From Modicisalibacter ilicicola DSM 19980 (GTDB lineage: Bacteria; Pseudomonadota; Gammaproteobacteria; Pseudomonadales; Halomonadaceae), in NCBI RefSeq assembly GCF_900128925.1, contig NZ_FQUJ01000005.1, positions 1-64,000 on the forward strand: 64,000 nucleotides of DNA. The letters are read 5' to 3'. Positions 57,321-64,000 of the stretch are shown here, one piece after another (the stretch's first letter is position 1; each line of letters begins with the position of its first letter). A program made the translations under genes and the position numbers. The notes beneath the pieces were generated by a model that worked only from the letters and a program-made list of their open reading frames with translations, was not told the origin of the DNA and made no database searches.

Positions 57321-57986
57321 TCAGGCAGTAGTCGCGGCGCGTTCCATGCCCCTGGGCGTCAGGCGCTTCTGCAGTGCCAGCAATGAGTAGTCCACGATGA
57401 TGGCCAGCAGGCTCACGGCGACCGCGCCGACGATCAGTTGGCGTGGATCGGATTGGGAAATTCCGCGGCTGATGAAGGTCCCCAGTCCCCCCGCGCCGAT
57501 GTACGCGGCGATCGCCATGACCCCGATATTGAGTACCACGGCGGTACGCACGCCGGCCATGATGATGGGGATCGCCAGGGGAATCTCGACCTGCCGGAGA
57601 CGCTGATTCTGGCTCATGCCGATGCCGCGAGCCGCTTCACGCAGCGCCGGGTCGACATTGTTGATGGCGGTATAGGTGTTGCGAATGATCGGCAGTTGGG
57701 AATACAGCAGCACGGCGATCACCGCCGGCACATAGCCGATGCCGTGCCCGATGATCGACAGGATCGGAATCATGATGCCGAACAGGGCGATGGACGGAAT
57801 GGTGACGATGATCGAGGCCACGTAGAGCACGGCCTTGGCCAGGCGCTCATTCTTGGTGATGGCAATCCCGATCGGGACGCCTGTCAGGGTGGCCAGTCCC
57901 ACGGCAACACCTACCAGGGCGATATGCTCGATGGTCCTGTCGAGCAATAGACCCAGGTTGTCCAGGGCATACTGAATCAGTTCCAA
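57321..57986 (-). CDS. osmoprotectant ABC transporter, permease
   Basis: A 221-residue permease with about five or six membrane segments and an EAA-type loop (EAARGIGMSQNQRLRQVEIP). It resembles the second permease of the operon but is shorter, lacking an N-terminal extension. The motifs TIPSIALFGIMIPILSIIGHG and IRNTYTAINNVDPALREAARG identify the OpuC-type family. Translation starts at TTG (57986), with AAAGGAG 7 bases upstream. It is the first gene of the osmoprotectant operon, so the operon promoter lies in 57987-58305. Confidence 0.92.
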   Translation of the reverse strand: MELIQYALDNLGLLLDRTIEHIALVGVAVGLATLTGVPIGIAITKNERLAKAVLYVASIIVTIPSIALFGIMIPILSIIGHGIGYVPAVIAVLLYSQLPIIRNTYTAINNVDPALREAARGIGMSQNQRLRQVEIPLAIPIIMAGVRTAVVLNIGVMAIAAYIGAGGLGTFISRGISQSDPRQLIVGAVAVSLLAIIVDYSLLALQKRLTPRGMERAATTA

Positions 57987-58305
57987 TCCGCGTCTCCTTT
58001 ACGTTGTCGTCGCCTTCGACAATTCTACGTCGCGGCCTGTCCCGGGCAAGACAGGCTTCGCCATTGCAGCGTGATTCACGATGAGGCGATGGATGGAGGC
58101 TAGAGAATCCAGTTAGCTTAGCAGAGGGGAATATTTATTTGTTATGAAGATGAATTACGATCCAAAATCACAGTTATTGGTAGTGGTGATGTAGTTGCGG
58201 GTGCCTGGCTCGGTACCCGCCAACGAGTAGCGCTTGCCTGCCCCTGTACAGATCGAGGGCTCCTTGTTGGGTTATCGTGATGCCAATGGGTGCGAGAGGC
58301 ATCGT
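57987..58305. other. 319-bp gap upstream of the osmoprotectant operon
   Basis: No gene is visible. The part at 58120-58180 is AT-rich (a TATTTATTTGTTATG stretch) and must contain the promoter of the minus-strand osmoprotectant operon, but no clear -35/-10 pair stands out; a stress-sigma promoter is possible. Near 58276-58303 a short GATGCC/GGCATC inverted repeat could end the PA2778-type gene, with no T-run. Confidence 0.55.
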
Positions 58306-59256
58306 CTACCCTGGTCTGAGTGTAGACGAGAGTCGTGCCAGGGCCTGTTCGGCACTTGCCTGCCATCGTCCGGGCAGGGCCGCGGCGCGCTTCAGCGCCC
58401 GGCGAGCCGGTTCGAGGTCGCCCTGGGCTTCCAGGGCCAGTCCCAGGTTGAGCCAGGCCACGGCCAGATCAGGGGCTTGCCGGGTTGCCTCGCGGAAGGC
58501 GCCGATGGCAGCCCCGGGATCGCCGCCGGCATATTCGGCGTTGCCTAGCGCAAACCAGCCCATGGCATGCTCGGGCCAGCGGGCCACGACGCTGCGCCAG
58601 GCCGGGGCGGCGTCAATCGGGCCATTGACCTGTTCGAAGGCAGCGATGCTCTTGGTGGCAACCTGCTTGTCTACCGTCACCGGCAACTCCCCCGGTGGCA
58701 GCGCTACCAACGCCCAGCGATCGCTGCGTGCCCAGGTCGCATCGAACCGGCGCAGCGAAGTTCTGCGCCCGGGCTCCTCGCCGCTGTGCAGGGTGAGTGT
58801 CTTCTCTTCCAGGTCGTAGCCGATGACCACGGCGTAATGCCAGAGCGGCCACAGCGGCAAGGAGAGATTCTGCAGCACCACGACGGGATGGTCGGCGGCG
58901 AGTTCCGTGAGTAGTGACTCGACGGAGCCGTCGAGGACATAGCTGATCCGGCCGTGGCGGCGCACCGTGGCGAGCATCTCCGGCTGCACGCTGCCTTCTC
59001 GGTCGGGAGTGAAGACCTGGGGTATCAATTCATCGACGGTGATCGGCACACCACTGGCACCAAGCACCATGGCCAGGGAGGCCGGCCCGCATTGATAGTC
59101 CCGCTGGCCATGGAACGGTACGTTCGAGAGCAATCGGCTCGACGGTATGCTGCCTTCTTCGGGGGAAGGCAGCGGTGGTGTCGAGGCACAGCCGACGACC
59201 CACAGCGTCAACGACAGAACGCCCGCGAGGCGGGCGTTCCGGAACGAGAGGCGCAT
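58306..59256 (-). CDS. PA2778-type C39-like cysteine peptidase lipoprotein with TPR repeats
   Basis: A 316-residue predicted lipoprotein. A signal peptide ends in a lipobox (WVVGC, Cys23). A C39-like papain-fold domain follows (about 45-180) with QCGPASLAMVL (nucleophile Cys56), WHYAVVIGYD (His140) and a likely Asp148. A helical TPR region occupies about 200-310 (WFALGNAEYAGGDPGAAIGAF and LGLALEAQGDLEPARRAL). C39 peptidases normally cut double-glycine leaders; a periplasm-facing lipoprotein form probably does something else. The frame extends to 59769, but homology begins at ATG 59256. It is preceded by its PA2779-type partner. Confidence 0.88.
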   Translation of the reverse strand: MRLSFRNARLAGVLSLTLWVVGCASTPPLPSPEEGSIPSSRLLSNVPFHGQRDYQCGPASLAMVLGASGVPITVDELIPQVFTPDREGSVQPEMLATVRRHGRISYVLDGSVESLLTELAADHPVVVLQNLSLPLWPLWHYAVVIGYDLEEKTLTLHSGEEPGRRTSLRRFDATWARSDRWALVALPPGELPVTVDKQVATKSIAAFEQVNGPIDAAPAWRSVVARWPEHAMGWFALGNAEYAGGDPGAAIGAFREATRQAPDLAVAWLNLGLALEAQGDLEPARRALKRAAALPGRWQASAEQALARLSSTLRPG

Positions 59257-59261
59257 GGCCG

Positions 59262-59663
59262 CTAGCGGGTGAACGGGAAGACGTCGGTCAGGCCCAGAAT
59301 GTCGGTGACCAGCAGGATCACGAATACCGCGAACAGAGCACCGACGACCGAGCTGGCGCCGGCAGGCATCTCTTCGAGGTGATCCGCCATCTGGCTGACT
59401 TCCTCGTCGGAGAGTGCGGCAACCCGCGCCTCGACATCCACGGGATCGACACCTTGCGCCAGCAGCTGTTCCTGCACGTCTTCCCGGGCCAGGATATCGT
59501 TGATGCGCTGGCGATCGGCATGGGCCTGCTCGGCGGCCAATGCCGCATTGGTGGAAACGAGGGGGGAGGGCGCTTGCGGCTGAGCCATGGCCACAGGGAC
59601 GCTGGCGACGATCAAGGCGAGGATCAGTAGCGGGCTCAGCAGTCGACGAAAGGTGTAGGTCAT
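59262..59663 (-). CDS. PA2779-type membrane protein
   Basis: A 133-residue protein that begins with a signal peptide or first membrane helix (LLSPLLILALIVASVPVAMA). An acidic helical middle (residues about 40-95, with a conserved-looking LAREDVQEQLLAQGVDPVDV) precedes a C-terminal membrane helix (SSVVGALFAVFVILLVTDIL). This is the PA2779 family, which is nearly always next to the PA2778-type peptidase and may be its partner or substrate. ATG at 59663 follows AAGGGAG. The stop is 5 bases before the peptidase start, so the pair is one operon. Confidence 0.87.
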   Translation of the reverse strand: MTYTFRRLLSPLLILALIVASVPVAMAQPQAPSPLVSTNAALAAEQAHADRQRINDILAREDVQEQLLAQGVDPVDVEARVAALSDEEVSQMADHLEEMPAGASSVVGALFAVFVILLVTDILGLTDVFPFTR

Positions 59664-59780
59664 GCTTGTTCTCCCTTGCCGTGGTAGGTACGCATGGCTT
59701 CTCGTTGAGCCGTTGTCGATATTCATGACACGCCAGCTGAGTATAGTAATACAACGGGACTTGGTTCACGCACGATGTTC

Positions 59781-59802
59781 AACGCTGCGACAAGGCAGCG
59801 TT
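59781..59802. terminator. possible terminator stem after the DUF6482 gene
   Basis: An 8-bp stem (AACGCTGC / GCAGCGTT) with a 6-base loop lies downstream of the minus-strand DUF6482 stop, between it and the PA2779-type operon. T-runs are absent on the minus side. It could end the DUF6482 transcript or mark the promoter region of the PA2779-type gene. Confidence 0.45.
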
Positions 59803-59844
59803 TTGGGGAGTGGCAGCACTAGCTTGGGGAGTGGCAGCACTAGC
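59803..59844. repeat. perfect 21-bp tandem duplication at the 3' end of the DUF6482 gene
   Basis: The unit TTGGGGAGTGGCAGCACTAG(C) occurs twice with no mismatch, at 59803-59823 and 59824-59844. The stop codon of the minus-strand gene (59842-59840) lies inside the right-hand copy. The left-hand copy is outside the gene. Confidence 0.9.
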
Positions 59845-60223
59845 GAGTCTGGAAGGCAACTCGGGTGCCGTAGGCGAGCACATCCTGGGAGTCGCCGGGG
59901 GTGGCGGGCAGGCCGATCATCTCATCGGTGACCTCGGACCACGTCAGCACGCCGTGGGTCATGCCGAGCGGTGCCAGCAGGCGGCTGATCCACTGTGTCC
60001 CCGTGAAACGTCGCGCGTGGTGGTGTTCATCCACCAGTTGGCTGCTTCCGTGGGCGTGATGAAGGCGAACCAGGTAGTAGCCCATGTCGATGGACTGTAT
60101 CTCGACGATGGGATTGTTGCCCCGGGCCATCCAGGCCGCCAATTCCTCGAAGGTGATTCGTTCGGGCAAGGGCCGGGTGCACGGCGTCATGGGTTGGGCT
60201 GGTATTCCGGTGGTGGCATTCAT
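59840..60223 (-). CDS. DUF6482-type protein
   Basis: A 127-residue soluble protein. The middle (FEELAAWMARGNNPIVEIQS, then DMGYYLVRLHH and SQLVDEHHHARRFTGTQWI) matches what I recall as DUF6482, small proteins found in halophilic and marine gammaproteobacteria; the role is unknown. Its His-rich segment could bind metal, but that is a guess. ATG at 60223 is the start. The gene ends within a 21-bp tandem duplication. It is transcribed from the 413-bp gap that also serves the ebo genes. Confidence 0.78.
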   Translation of the reverse strand: MNATTGIPAQPMTPCTRPLPERITFEELAAWMARGNNPIVEIQSIDMGYYLVRLHHAHGSSQLVDEHHHARRFTGTQWISRLLAPLGMTHGVLTWSEVTDEMIGLPATPGDSQDVLAYGTRVAFQTR

Positions 60224-60636
60224 GACTGTTTCCCGTCGCTGAGAGTTTCATCTACATAAGTTATGCAGAAATATTGGATCGTACAAGTTTTCCTGGGGTC
60301 TTTTTTTCACCCTTTTCACCTAGAGTCTCGTGATCGTGATTTTCGGATTTATCTGCCAGCGCAAAGTATGGATGAAATATCTCATTTTTCATCGTCCCTT
60401 CAGGACGGTTTTTTTGATGCTATACGTTTGGCGCTCAAATTATTAATATAAAGTTACATCACGTGTTTTTGTGTTATCCGGCCTTTTCGGGGCCCTTGAC
60501 ACTACCAGCAAGCTGACTACTCGCCTGGGCATACCGGCTGCGCAAGAGGATGAGGTCGATGCAGGAGCGGCGTCTTGAGCGACGGTGGTACTCGACCCGG
60601 CAGTAGGCTTGCCTGACGACAGCAAGGCGGCAGACC
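60224..60636. other. 413-bp gap between the DUF6482 gene and eboD
   Basis: Bases 60240-60480 are AT-rich for this genome. They contain an orphan intrinsic terminator (60393-60416) reading rightwards with no clear gene in front. A perfect -35 hexamer TTGACA is at 60496-60501 before eboD, but no good -10 follows at 16-18 bp. An open frame at 60263-60451 (62 codons) has no ribosome binding site or coding character and is not called. Confidence 0.6.
60393..60416 (+). terminator. orphan intrinsic terminator (possible end of a small RNA)
   Basis: A 5-bp stem CGTCC/GGACG with a 5-base loop, followed by G and seven T residues. It points rightwards, but no plus-strand gene precedes it after 60223, so it may end an unannotated small RNA made from within 60240-60392. 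Confidence 0.55.
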
Positions 60637-61929
60637 ATGCAGACGAATTCAGCGGCATCCCTTGACGAAATCCCTACCGGTCGTGCGGAGGCAGCCCCGG
60701 CCTCTTCCCTGTCCCGTTCCTCCGAGAAAGGCGTCGAGGGCGAGCAGCGCACGAGCATCCACTGGCAGCGTTTCTCGGTGCCCTTCGAGTATCCGGTGGC
60801 CTTCACCCGGAATCTGTTTTCACCGGACAACCCGCTGCTTGTGGAGATGCTGGCCTGGCGCCAGGAAGCCAAGCGTCATCGTTGCCTGATCTATATCGAC
60901 GACGGTGTTGCCAAGGCTCAGCCGGGGTTGATCGAGCGTATCCAGGCCTATTTCGCGACCCATGCGGCACGCATGGAACTCGTGGAGGCTCCCCAGGTGG
61001 TCCCGGGAGGCGAGCAGATCAAGATATGCCCCTCGCACCTGATCGCTGCCCAGAAAGCCATCCATCGCCTGGGGGTCGATCGCCACTCCTACGTGATCGC
61101 CATCGGGGGTGGCGCCGTACTCGATGCCATCGGTTTCGCGGCGGCGACGGCGCACCGGGGGGTGCGTCACATCCGGGTCCCCAGCACCGTGCTGTCCCAG
61201 AACGATAGCGGCGTCGGGGTGAAGAACGGCATCAATTTCAATGGCGTCAAGAACTTCATGGGCACCTTCGCCCCGCCCTGGGCCGTGCTCAACGACCTGA
61301 CGCTCCTCGAGACCTTGGAGAGACGTGAACGCATCGGTGGCATCGCCGAGGCCATCAAGGTGGCGCTGATCAGGGACGAGGCGTTCTTTACCTGGATGGA
61401 GTCGAATGTCGACGGGTTGAGACGCTTCGATCCCGAAGCGGAAGAGACCATGATTCGTCGCAGTGCGGCACTGCACATGCGTCAGATCGCCCATGGTGGT
61501 GATCCGTTCGAACTTGGCTCGGCCCGTCCCCTGGATTTCGGTCACTGGTCGGCGCACAAGCTGGAGACCCTGACCGAGCATGAGGTGCATCACGGCGAGG
61601 CGGTAGCCATCGGCATCGCCCTGGATGCCCGCTATTCGGTGCTGGCGGGGCTGCTGGCACCCGGGGAGGAACTGCGCATTGTCGGGTTGCTGGAGAGGCT
61701 GGGCCTGCGTGTCTTCCACCCGCAGCTGATCGCCCCCGACACCAGTGGCGAGGCTGCCATCCTGACCGGGCTGCGAGAATTCCAGGAGCATCTGGGAGGA
61801 GAACTGACCGTCACGCTGCTCTCGGGCATCGGCCAGGGGGTCGAGGTGAACGCCATCGACTCGGAGCTGGTCATGCAGTCCATCGCCTGGCTTCAGGCGC
61901 GAGAGGACCGCCATGCAGCTGCCCGGTAA
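60637..61929 (+). CDS. eboD: EboD, 3-dehydroquinate synthase-like protein of the ebo cluster
   Basis: A 430-residue protein of the dehydroquinate synthase fold. The NAD-binding motif IGGGAVLDAIGFAAATAHRG (about 148-167) is followed by HIRVPSTVLSQNDSGVGVKN. Metal-ligand-type residues fall in GGIAEAIKVALI, DFGHWSAHKLE and HEVHHGEAVAIG. The N-terminal 45 residues are an extra low-complexity tail. It is longer than and different from the shikimate-pathway AroB, and its neighbours are eboE and eboC, so it is EboD. In cyanobacteria the ebo genes are needed to move a scytonemin precursor to the periplasm. Its 3' end overlaps eboE by 17 bases. Confidence 0.88.
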   Translation: MQTNSAASLDEIPTGRAEAAPASSLSRSSEKGVEGEQRTSIHWQRFSVPFEYPVAFTRNLFSPDNPLLVEMLAWRQEAKRHRCLIYIDDGVAKAQPGLIERIQAYFATHAARMELVEAPQVVPGGEQIKICPSHLIAAQKAIHRLGVDRHSYVIAIGGGAVLDAIGFAAATAHRGVRHIRVPSTVLSQNDSGVGVKNGINFNGVKNFMGTFAPPWAVLNDLTLLETLERRERIGGIAEAIKVALIRDEAFFTWMESNVDGLRRFDPEAEETMIRRSAALHMRQIAHGGDPFELGSARPLDFGHWSAHKLETLTEHEVHHGEAVAIGIALDARYSVLAGLLAPGEELRIVGLLERLGLRVFHPQLIAPDTSGEAAILTGLREFQEHLGGELTVTLLSGIGQGVEVNAIDSELVMQSIAWLQAREDRHAAAR

Positions 61930-63097
61930 CCTCGGTCATCTCACCTACTGTCTCAACATTCACCCTGCCCAGACCTGGGCAGACGTGCGCTCGGCCCTCC
62001 AGGGGCCCGTGCAGGAGGTCAGGCAGGCGCTGGCGCCTCGCGCACCTTTCGCGGTGGGGTTGCGCTTCTCGGCCCAGGCGCTGCGCGCCCTCGAAGAGCC
62101 ATCCGCGCGGTCGGAACTGCAGGCTCTGCTGCACGAAAATGACTATCGGGCGGTGACCGTCAACGGTTTCCCCTATGGCATCTTTCATGGCGCCCGGGTG
62201 AAGGAAGAGGTCTATCAGCCCGACTGGCGATTCACCGAGCGTCTCGACTATACCCGAGGGCTTGCGACCCTGATGGCCGAACTGAATGTGCCCGGGGCCA
62301 GCGTCAGCCTGAGCACGGTGCCCGGCGCCTTCAAGCCGCTGGGCCAGGGGGCCGAGGCGCTGATGGCCGATAACCTGCTCAAGGCCGCGGCGCACTGTGT
62401 CAGGCTGGCCCGACGCAGCGGTGTCACCGTGGCCATTGCCCTGGAGCCCGAACCCTGCTGTTTCCTGGAAACCATCGACGAGGCCATCGCCTTCTTCGAA
62501 CACTGCCTGTTCACCGATAGAGCGGCACGACGCCTTGCGGAGATGACCGGCTTGACGGTCGCCCAGGCAGCCAGCGCCTTGCCGCGTCACCTGGGCCTTT
62601 GCTACGACGTCTGCCACGCGGCGGTGGAATTCGAGACGCCTCGAGCGAGTATCGAAGCCCTGCAGCGCGCCGAGGTGCCCATCCACAAGCTGCAATTGAG
62701 CGCGGCATTGCGGGTTCCAGCGATCGATGCCGCCGCCCGGAGGGCCCTCGAGGCTTTCTGCGAGCCCACCTACCTGCATCAGGTGGTGGCTTCCGGTCGG
62801 CATGGCCTCATGCGCCATGTCGACCTGCCCGAGGCGCTGGCACGAGGTCACGAGACGGATGGCGAGGAGTGGCGCATTCACTACCACGTGCCCCTCTTCG
62901 TCGAGACCCTCGGGCGGTTCCAGACCACTCAGGCGTTTCTGTCCGAGATACTGGCGTTGCACCGGCATGAGCCGATCGCGTCGCACCTGGAAGTCGAAAC
63001 CTATACCTGGCACGTTCTGCCCGAATCCCTCAAGGAATCGAGGGTGGAGGATGCCATCATTCGCGAGATGCACTGGGTTCTGGAGCAATTGCTTTGA
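61913..63097 (+). CDS. eboE: EboE, TIM-barrel metabolite-traffic protein
   Basis: A 394-residue protein of the sugar phosphate isomerase/epimerase (xylose isomerase-like) fold. The start MQLPGNLGHLTYCLNIHPAQ is the EboE hallmark. Other motifs are NDYRAVTVNGFPYGIFHGAR, LEPEPCCFLETIDEAIAFF and LCYDVCHAAVEFE, with acidic and His residues where this fold binds metal. Family members are thought to act in handling an exported metabolite; the reaction is unknown. ATG at 61913 lies inside the end of eboD. The stop overlaps the TTG start of eboC (TTGA). Confidence 0.9.
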   Translation: MQLPGNLGHLTYCLNIHPAQTWADVRSALQGPVQEVRQALAPRAPFAVGLRFSAQALRALEEPSARSELQALLHENDYRAVTVNGFPYGIFHGARVKEEVYQPDWRFTERLDYTRGLATLMAELNVPGASVSLSTVPGAFKPLGQGAEALMADNLLKAAAHCVRLARRSGVTVAIALEPEPCCFLETIDEAIAFFEHCLFTDRAARRLAEMTGLTVAQAASALPRHLGLCYDVCHAAVEFETPRASIEALQRAEVPIHKLQLSAALRVPAIDAAARRALEAFCEPTYLHQVVASGRHGLMRHVDLPEALARGHETDGEEWRIHYHVPLFVETLGRFQTTQAFLSEILALHRHEPIASHLEVETYTWHVLPESLKESRVEDAIIREMHWVLEQLL

Positions 63098-63936
63098 AGT
63101 GGCGCATGTGGCTCAAGCTGGGGCGCATATCCAACCTGCCGACGGTCTGGACCAATGCGCTCGCGGGATGGGTGCTGTCGGGCGAAGCCTTCGATGGGGC
63201 GGGACTGCTGCTGCTCCTGGTGGCGCTATCGCTGTTCTACGTGGGTGGCATGTATCTCAACGACGCCTTCGATGCAGAGATCGATGCCCGGGAGCGTGCC
63301 AATCGTCCGATTCCCCAGGGCGAGGTGTCGCGGACGACGGTCCTTGCGCTGGGGAGCGTCATGCTGGCGCTCGGTATGGTACTGGTGTTCGTGCTGGGCA
63401 CGTTGGCGGGGCTGGCAGGCTCGGTCCTGGCAGCGGCGATCGTGGCCTACGACTGGCTGCACAAGCGCATCAGCTGGGGGCCGATCATCATGGGAGGCTG
63501 TCGACTGCTGACCTATGTCACGGCTGCCCTGGCCGCCGGCGGGTTGGGCTGGGCGGTACTGCTTGGCGGCCTCGGGCTCTTCTGTCATGTGGTGGGCTTG
63601 ACCTACGCCGCCAAACAGGAAGCCTACGACCGGATCGGTGCCGCCTGGCCGCTGCTGGTAATGGCCATTCCGGTGCTGGTGCTGCTCTTCATGCTCGCCG
63701 ACAACCTTGCCCTCGGGCTGCTGGCGCTCTACCTGGTCTGGGGGGGCTGGTCGCTGAGCCTGCTGTTTCGACGCCGCCCCGGTGATGTTCCCAGGGCAGT
63801 GGTCAGTCTGATCGCGGGTATCGCGCTCTATGACGCGACCCTGATTGCCGCCACGGGCATGTTCGGTCTGGCCCTGCTGGCCCTGATCGGGTTCGGGGCC
63901 ACCCTGGCGCTACAGCGAGTAGCGCCAGGCACCTGA
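63094..63936 (+). CDS. eboC: EboC, UbiA-type prenyltransferase-like membrane protein
   Basis: A 280-residue protein with about eight or nine membrane segments, of the UbiA prenyltransferase superfamily. The Asp-rich motif NDAFDAEIDARERANRPIPQG (first 14 residues NDAFDAEIDARERA) carries the Mg-diphosphate site. A second loop YAAKQEAYDRIG is less acidic than in classical UbiA. The start is TTG at 63094, which overlaps the eboE stop, so the two are translationally coupled. In the ebo cluster, EboC probably modifies a lipid or metabolite at the inner membrane. The Ebo A, B and F genes are not visible. Confidence 0.9.
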   Translation: MKWRMWLKLGRISNLPTVWTNALAGWVLSGEAFDGAGLLLLLVALSLFYVGGMYLNDAFDAEIDARERANRPIPQGEVSRTTVLALGSVMLALGMVLVFVLGTLAGLAGSVLAAAIVAYDWLHKRISWGPIIMGGCRLLTYVTAALAAGGLGWAVLLGGLGLFCHVVGLTYAAKQEAYDRIGAAWPLLVMAIPVLVLLFMLADNLALGLLALYLVWGGWSLSLLFRRRPGDVPRAVVSLIAGIALYDATLIAATGMFGLALLALIGFGATLALQRVAPGT

Positions 63937-63948
63937 CGCGAGCTACTC
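63917..63948. terminator. imperfect stem-loop at the eboC 3' end
   Basis: The arms GAGTAGC (63917-63923) and GCTACTC (63942-63948) flank an inner CAGG/CCTG pairing. It covers the eboC stop and the stop of the convergent partial gene and may end both transcripts. No T-run. Confidence 0.4.
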
Positions 63949-64000
63949 AATCGTCGAAGACGTGCGCCAGGGTCAGGGTCTTGAAGTTCGTCGCCTTCAC
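63947..64000 (-). CDS. 3' end of a minus-strand gene cut by the window edge
   Basis: Seventeen codons followed by TGA, reading VKATNFKTLTLAHVFDD, remain in the window. GC-rich third positions suggest coding. Nothing more can be said: the piece is too short for a family call. It is convergent with eboC, so the ebo genes in this window end with eboC and any further ebo genes would not be on the same transcript here. Confidence 0.5.
   Translation of the reverse strand: MKATNFKTLTLAHVFDD

Noticed and set aside
59257..59769. Upstream extension of the PA2778-type reading frame
   Set aside because: It covers the PA2779-type gene in another frame, has no similarity, and the lipoprotein signal peptide begins at the ATG at 59256.
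60263..60451. A 62-codon plus-strand frame in the AT-rich gap before eboD
   Set aside because: There is no ribosome binding site. It runs through the stem and T-run of a terminator, and its codon use is unlike neighbouring genes.

Overview
The window is high-GC (about 63% by eye), and its proteins are acidic and Asp/Glu-rich. It reads as a gammaproteobacterial chromosome, most likely a halophile of the Halomonas group. The grounds are a gammaproteobacterial 23S/5S rRNA end, RlmM, EpmC, Uup, SlyA, FadBA and DppA-type proteins, an OpuC-type osmoprotectant transporter and a PA2778/PA2779-type pair. No tRNA, CRISPR array, integrase or transposase was seen, and most genes look like ordinary chromosomal core or shell genes.

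Layout. 1-380: end of an rRNA operon (23S 3' end, 5S, terminator). 455-6484: a DUF2721 membrane protein overlapping rlmM, a divergent ABM-domain/tusA pair, an uncharacterised protein, a DUF3080 lipoprotein with a MATE exporter, and epmC. 6523-9409: Fur-boxed ferric-iron ABC transporter genes (binding protein and permease, no ATPase). 9500-16837: a small membrane protein, a degenerate DnaQ-like protein coupled to tatD, a stand-alone FtsH paralogue, uup, a universal stress protein and slyA. 16917-22134: a DUF5924/DUF2914-type membrane protein, fadBA and a DUF488 protein. 22330-27933: dppABCDF on the minus strand. 28044-28943: an LD-carboxypeptidase.

29059-48082 is the most unusual part. A two-gene type I secretion module (HlyD-type adaptor and PrtD-type ABC exporter) is divergent, across a 663-bp very AT-rich intergenic region, from one 15.1-kb gene encoding a 5,047-residue protein. 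That protein has no Sec signal and no RTX nonapeptides. It carries about fourteen CBM6/CBM35-like carbohydrate-binding sandwiches, a malectin-like module, many cadherin/Ig-like spacers, a duplicated anchor-type region and an internal PQQ-sugar-dehydrogenase-like beta-propeller. It ends in an Asp plus three hydrophobic residues, as PrtD-type substrates do. I infer a giant secreted polysaccharide-binding (matrix or adhesion) protein and its dedicated exporter; the outer-membrane TolC partner must lie elsewhere.

48136-64000: a flavodoxin-like protein, a divergent PRPP-synthetase paralogue, a LysR regulator divergent from a 2OG-Fe(II) oxygenase plus a DddP-like M24 protein that lacks the DddP catalytic Asp, a DUF1992 protein, an osmoprotectant ABC operon ending in a nitrilase-family gene, the PA2778/PA2779-type pair, a DUF6482 protein, and a translationally coupled eboD-eboE-eboC block of the ebo metabolite-traffic cluster, followed by the cut end of a minus-strand gene.
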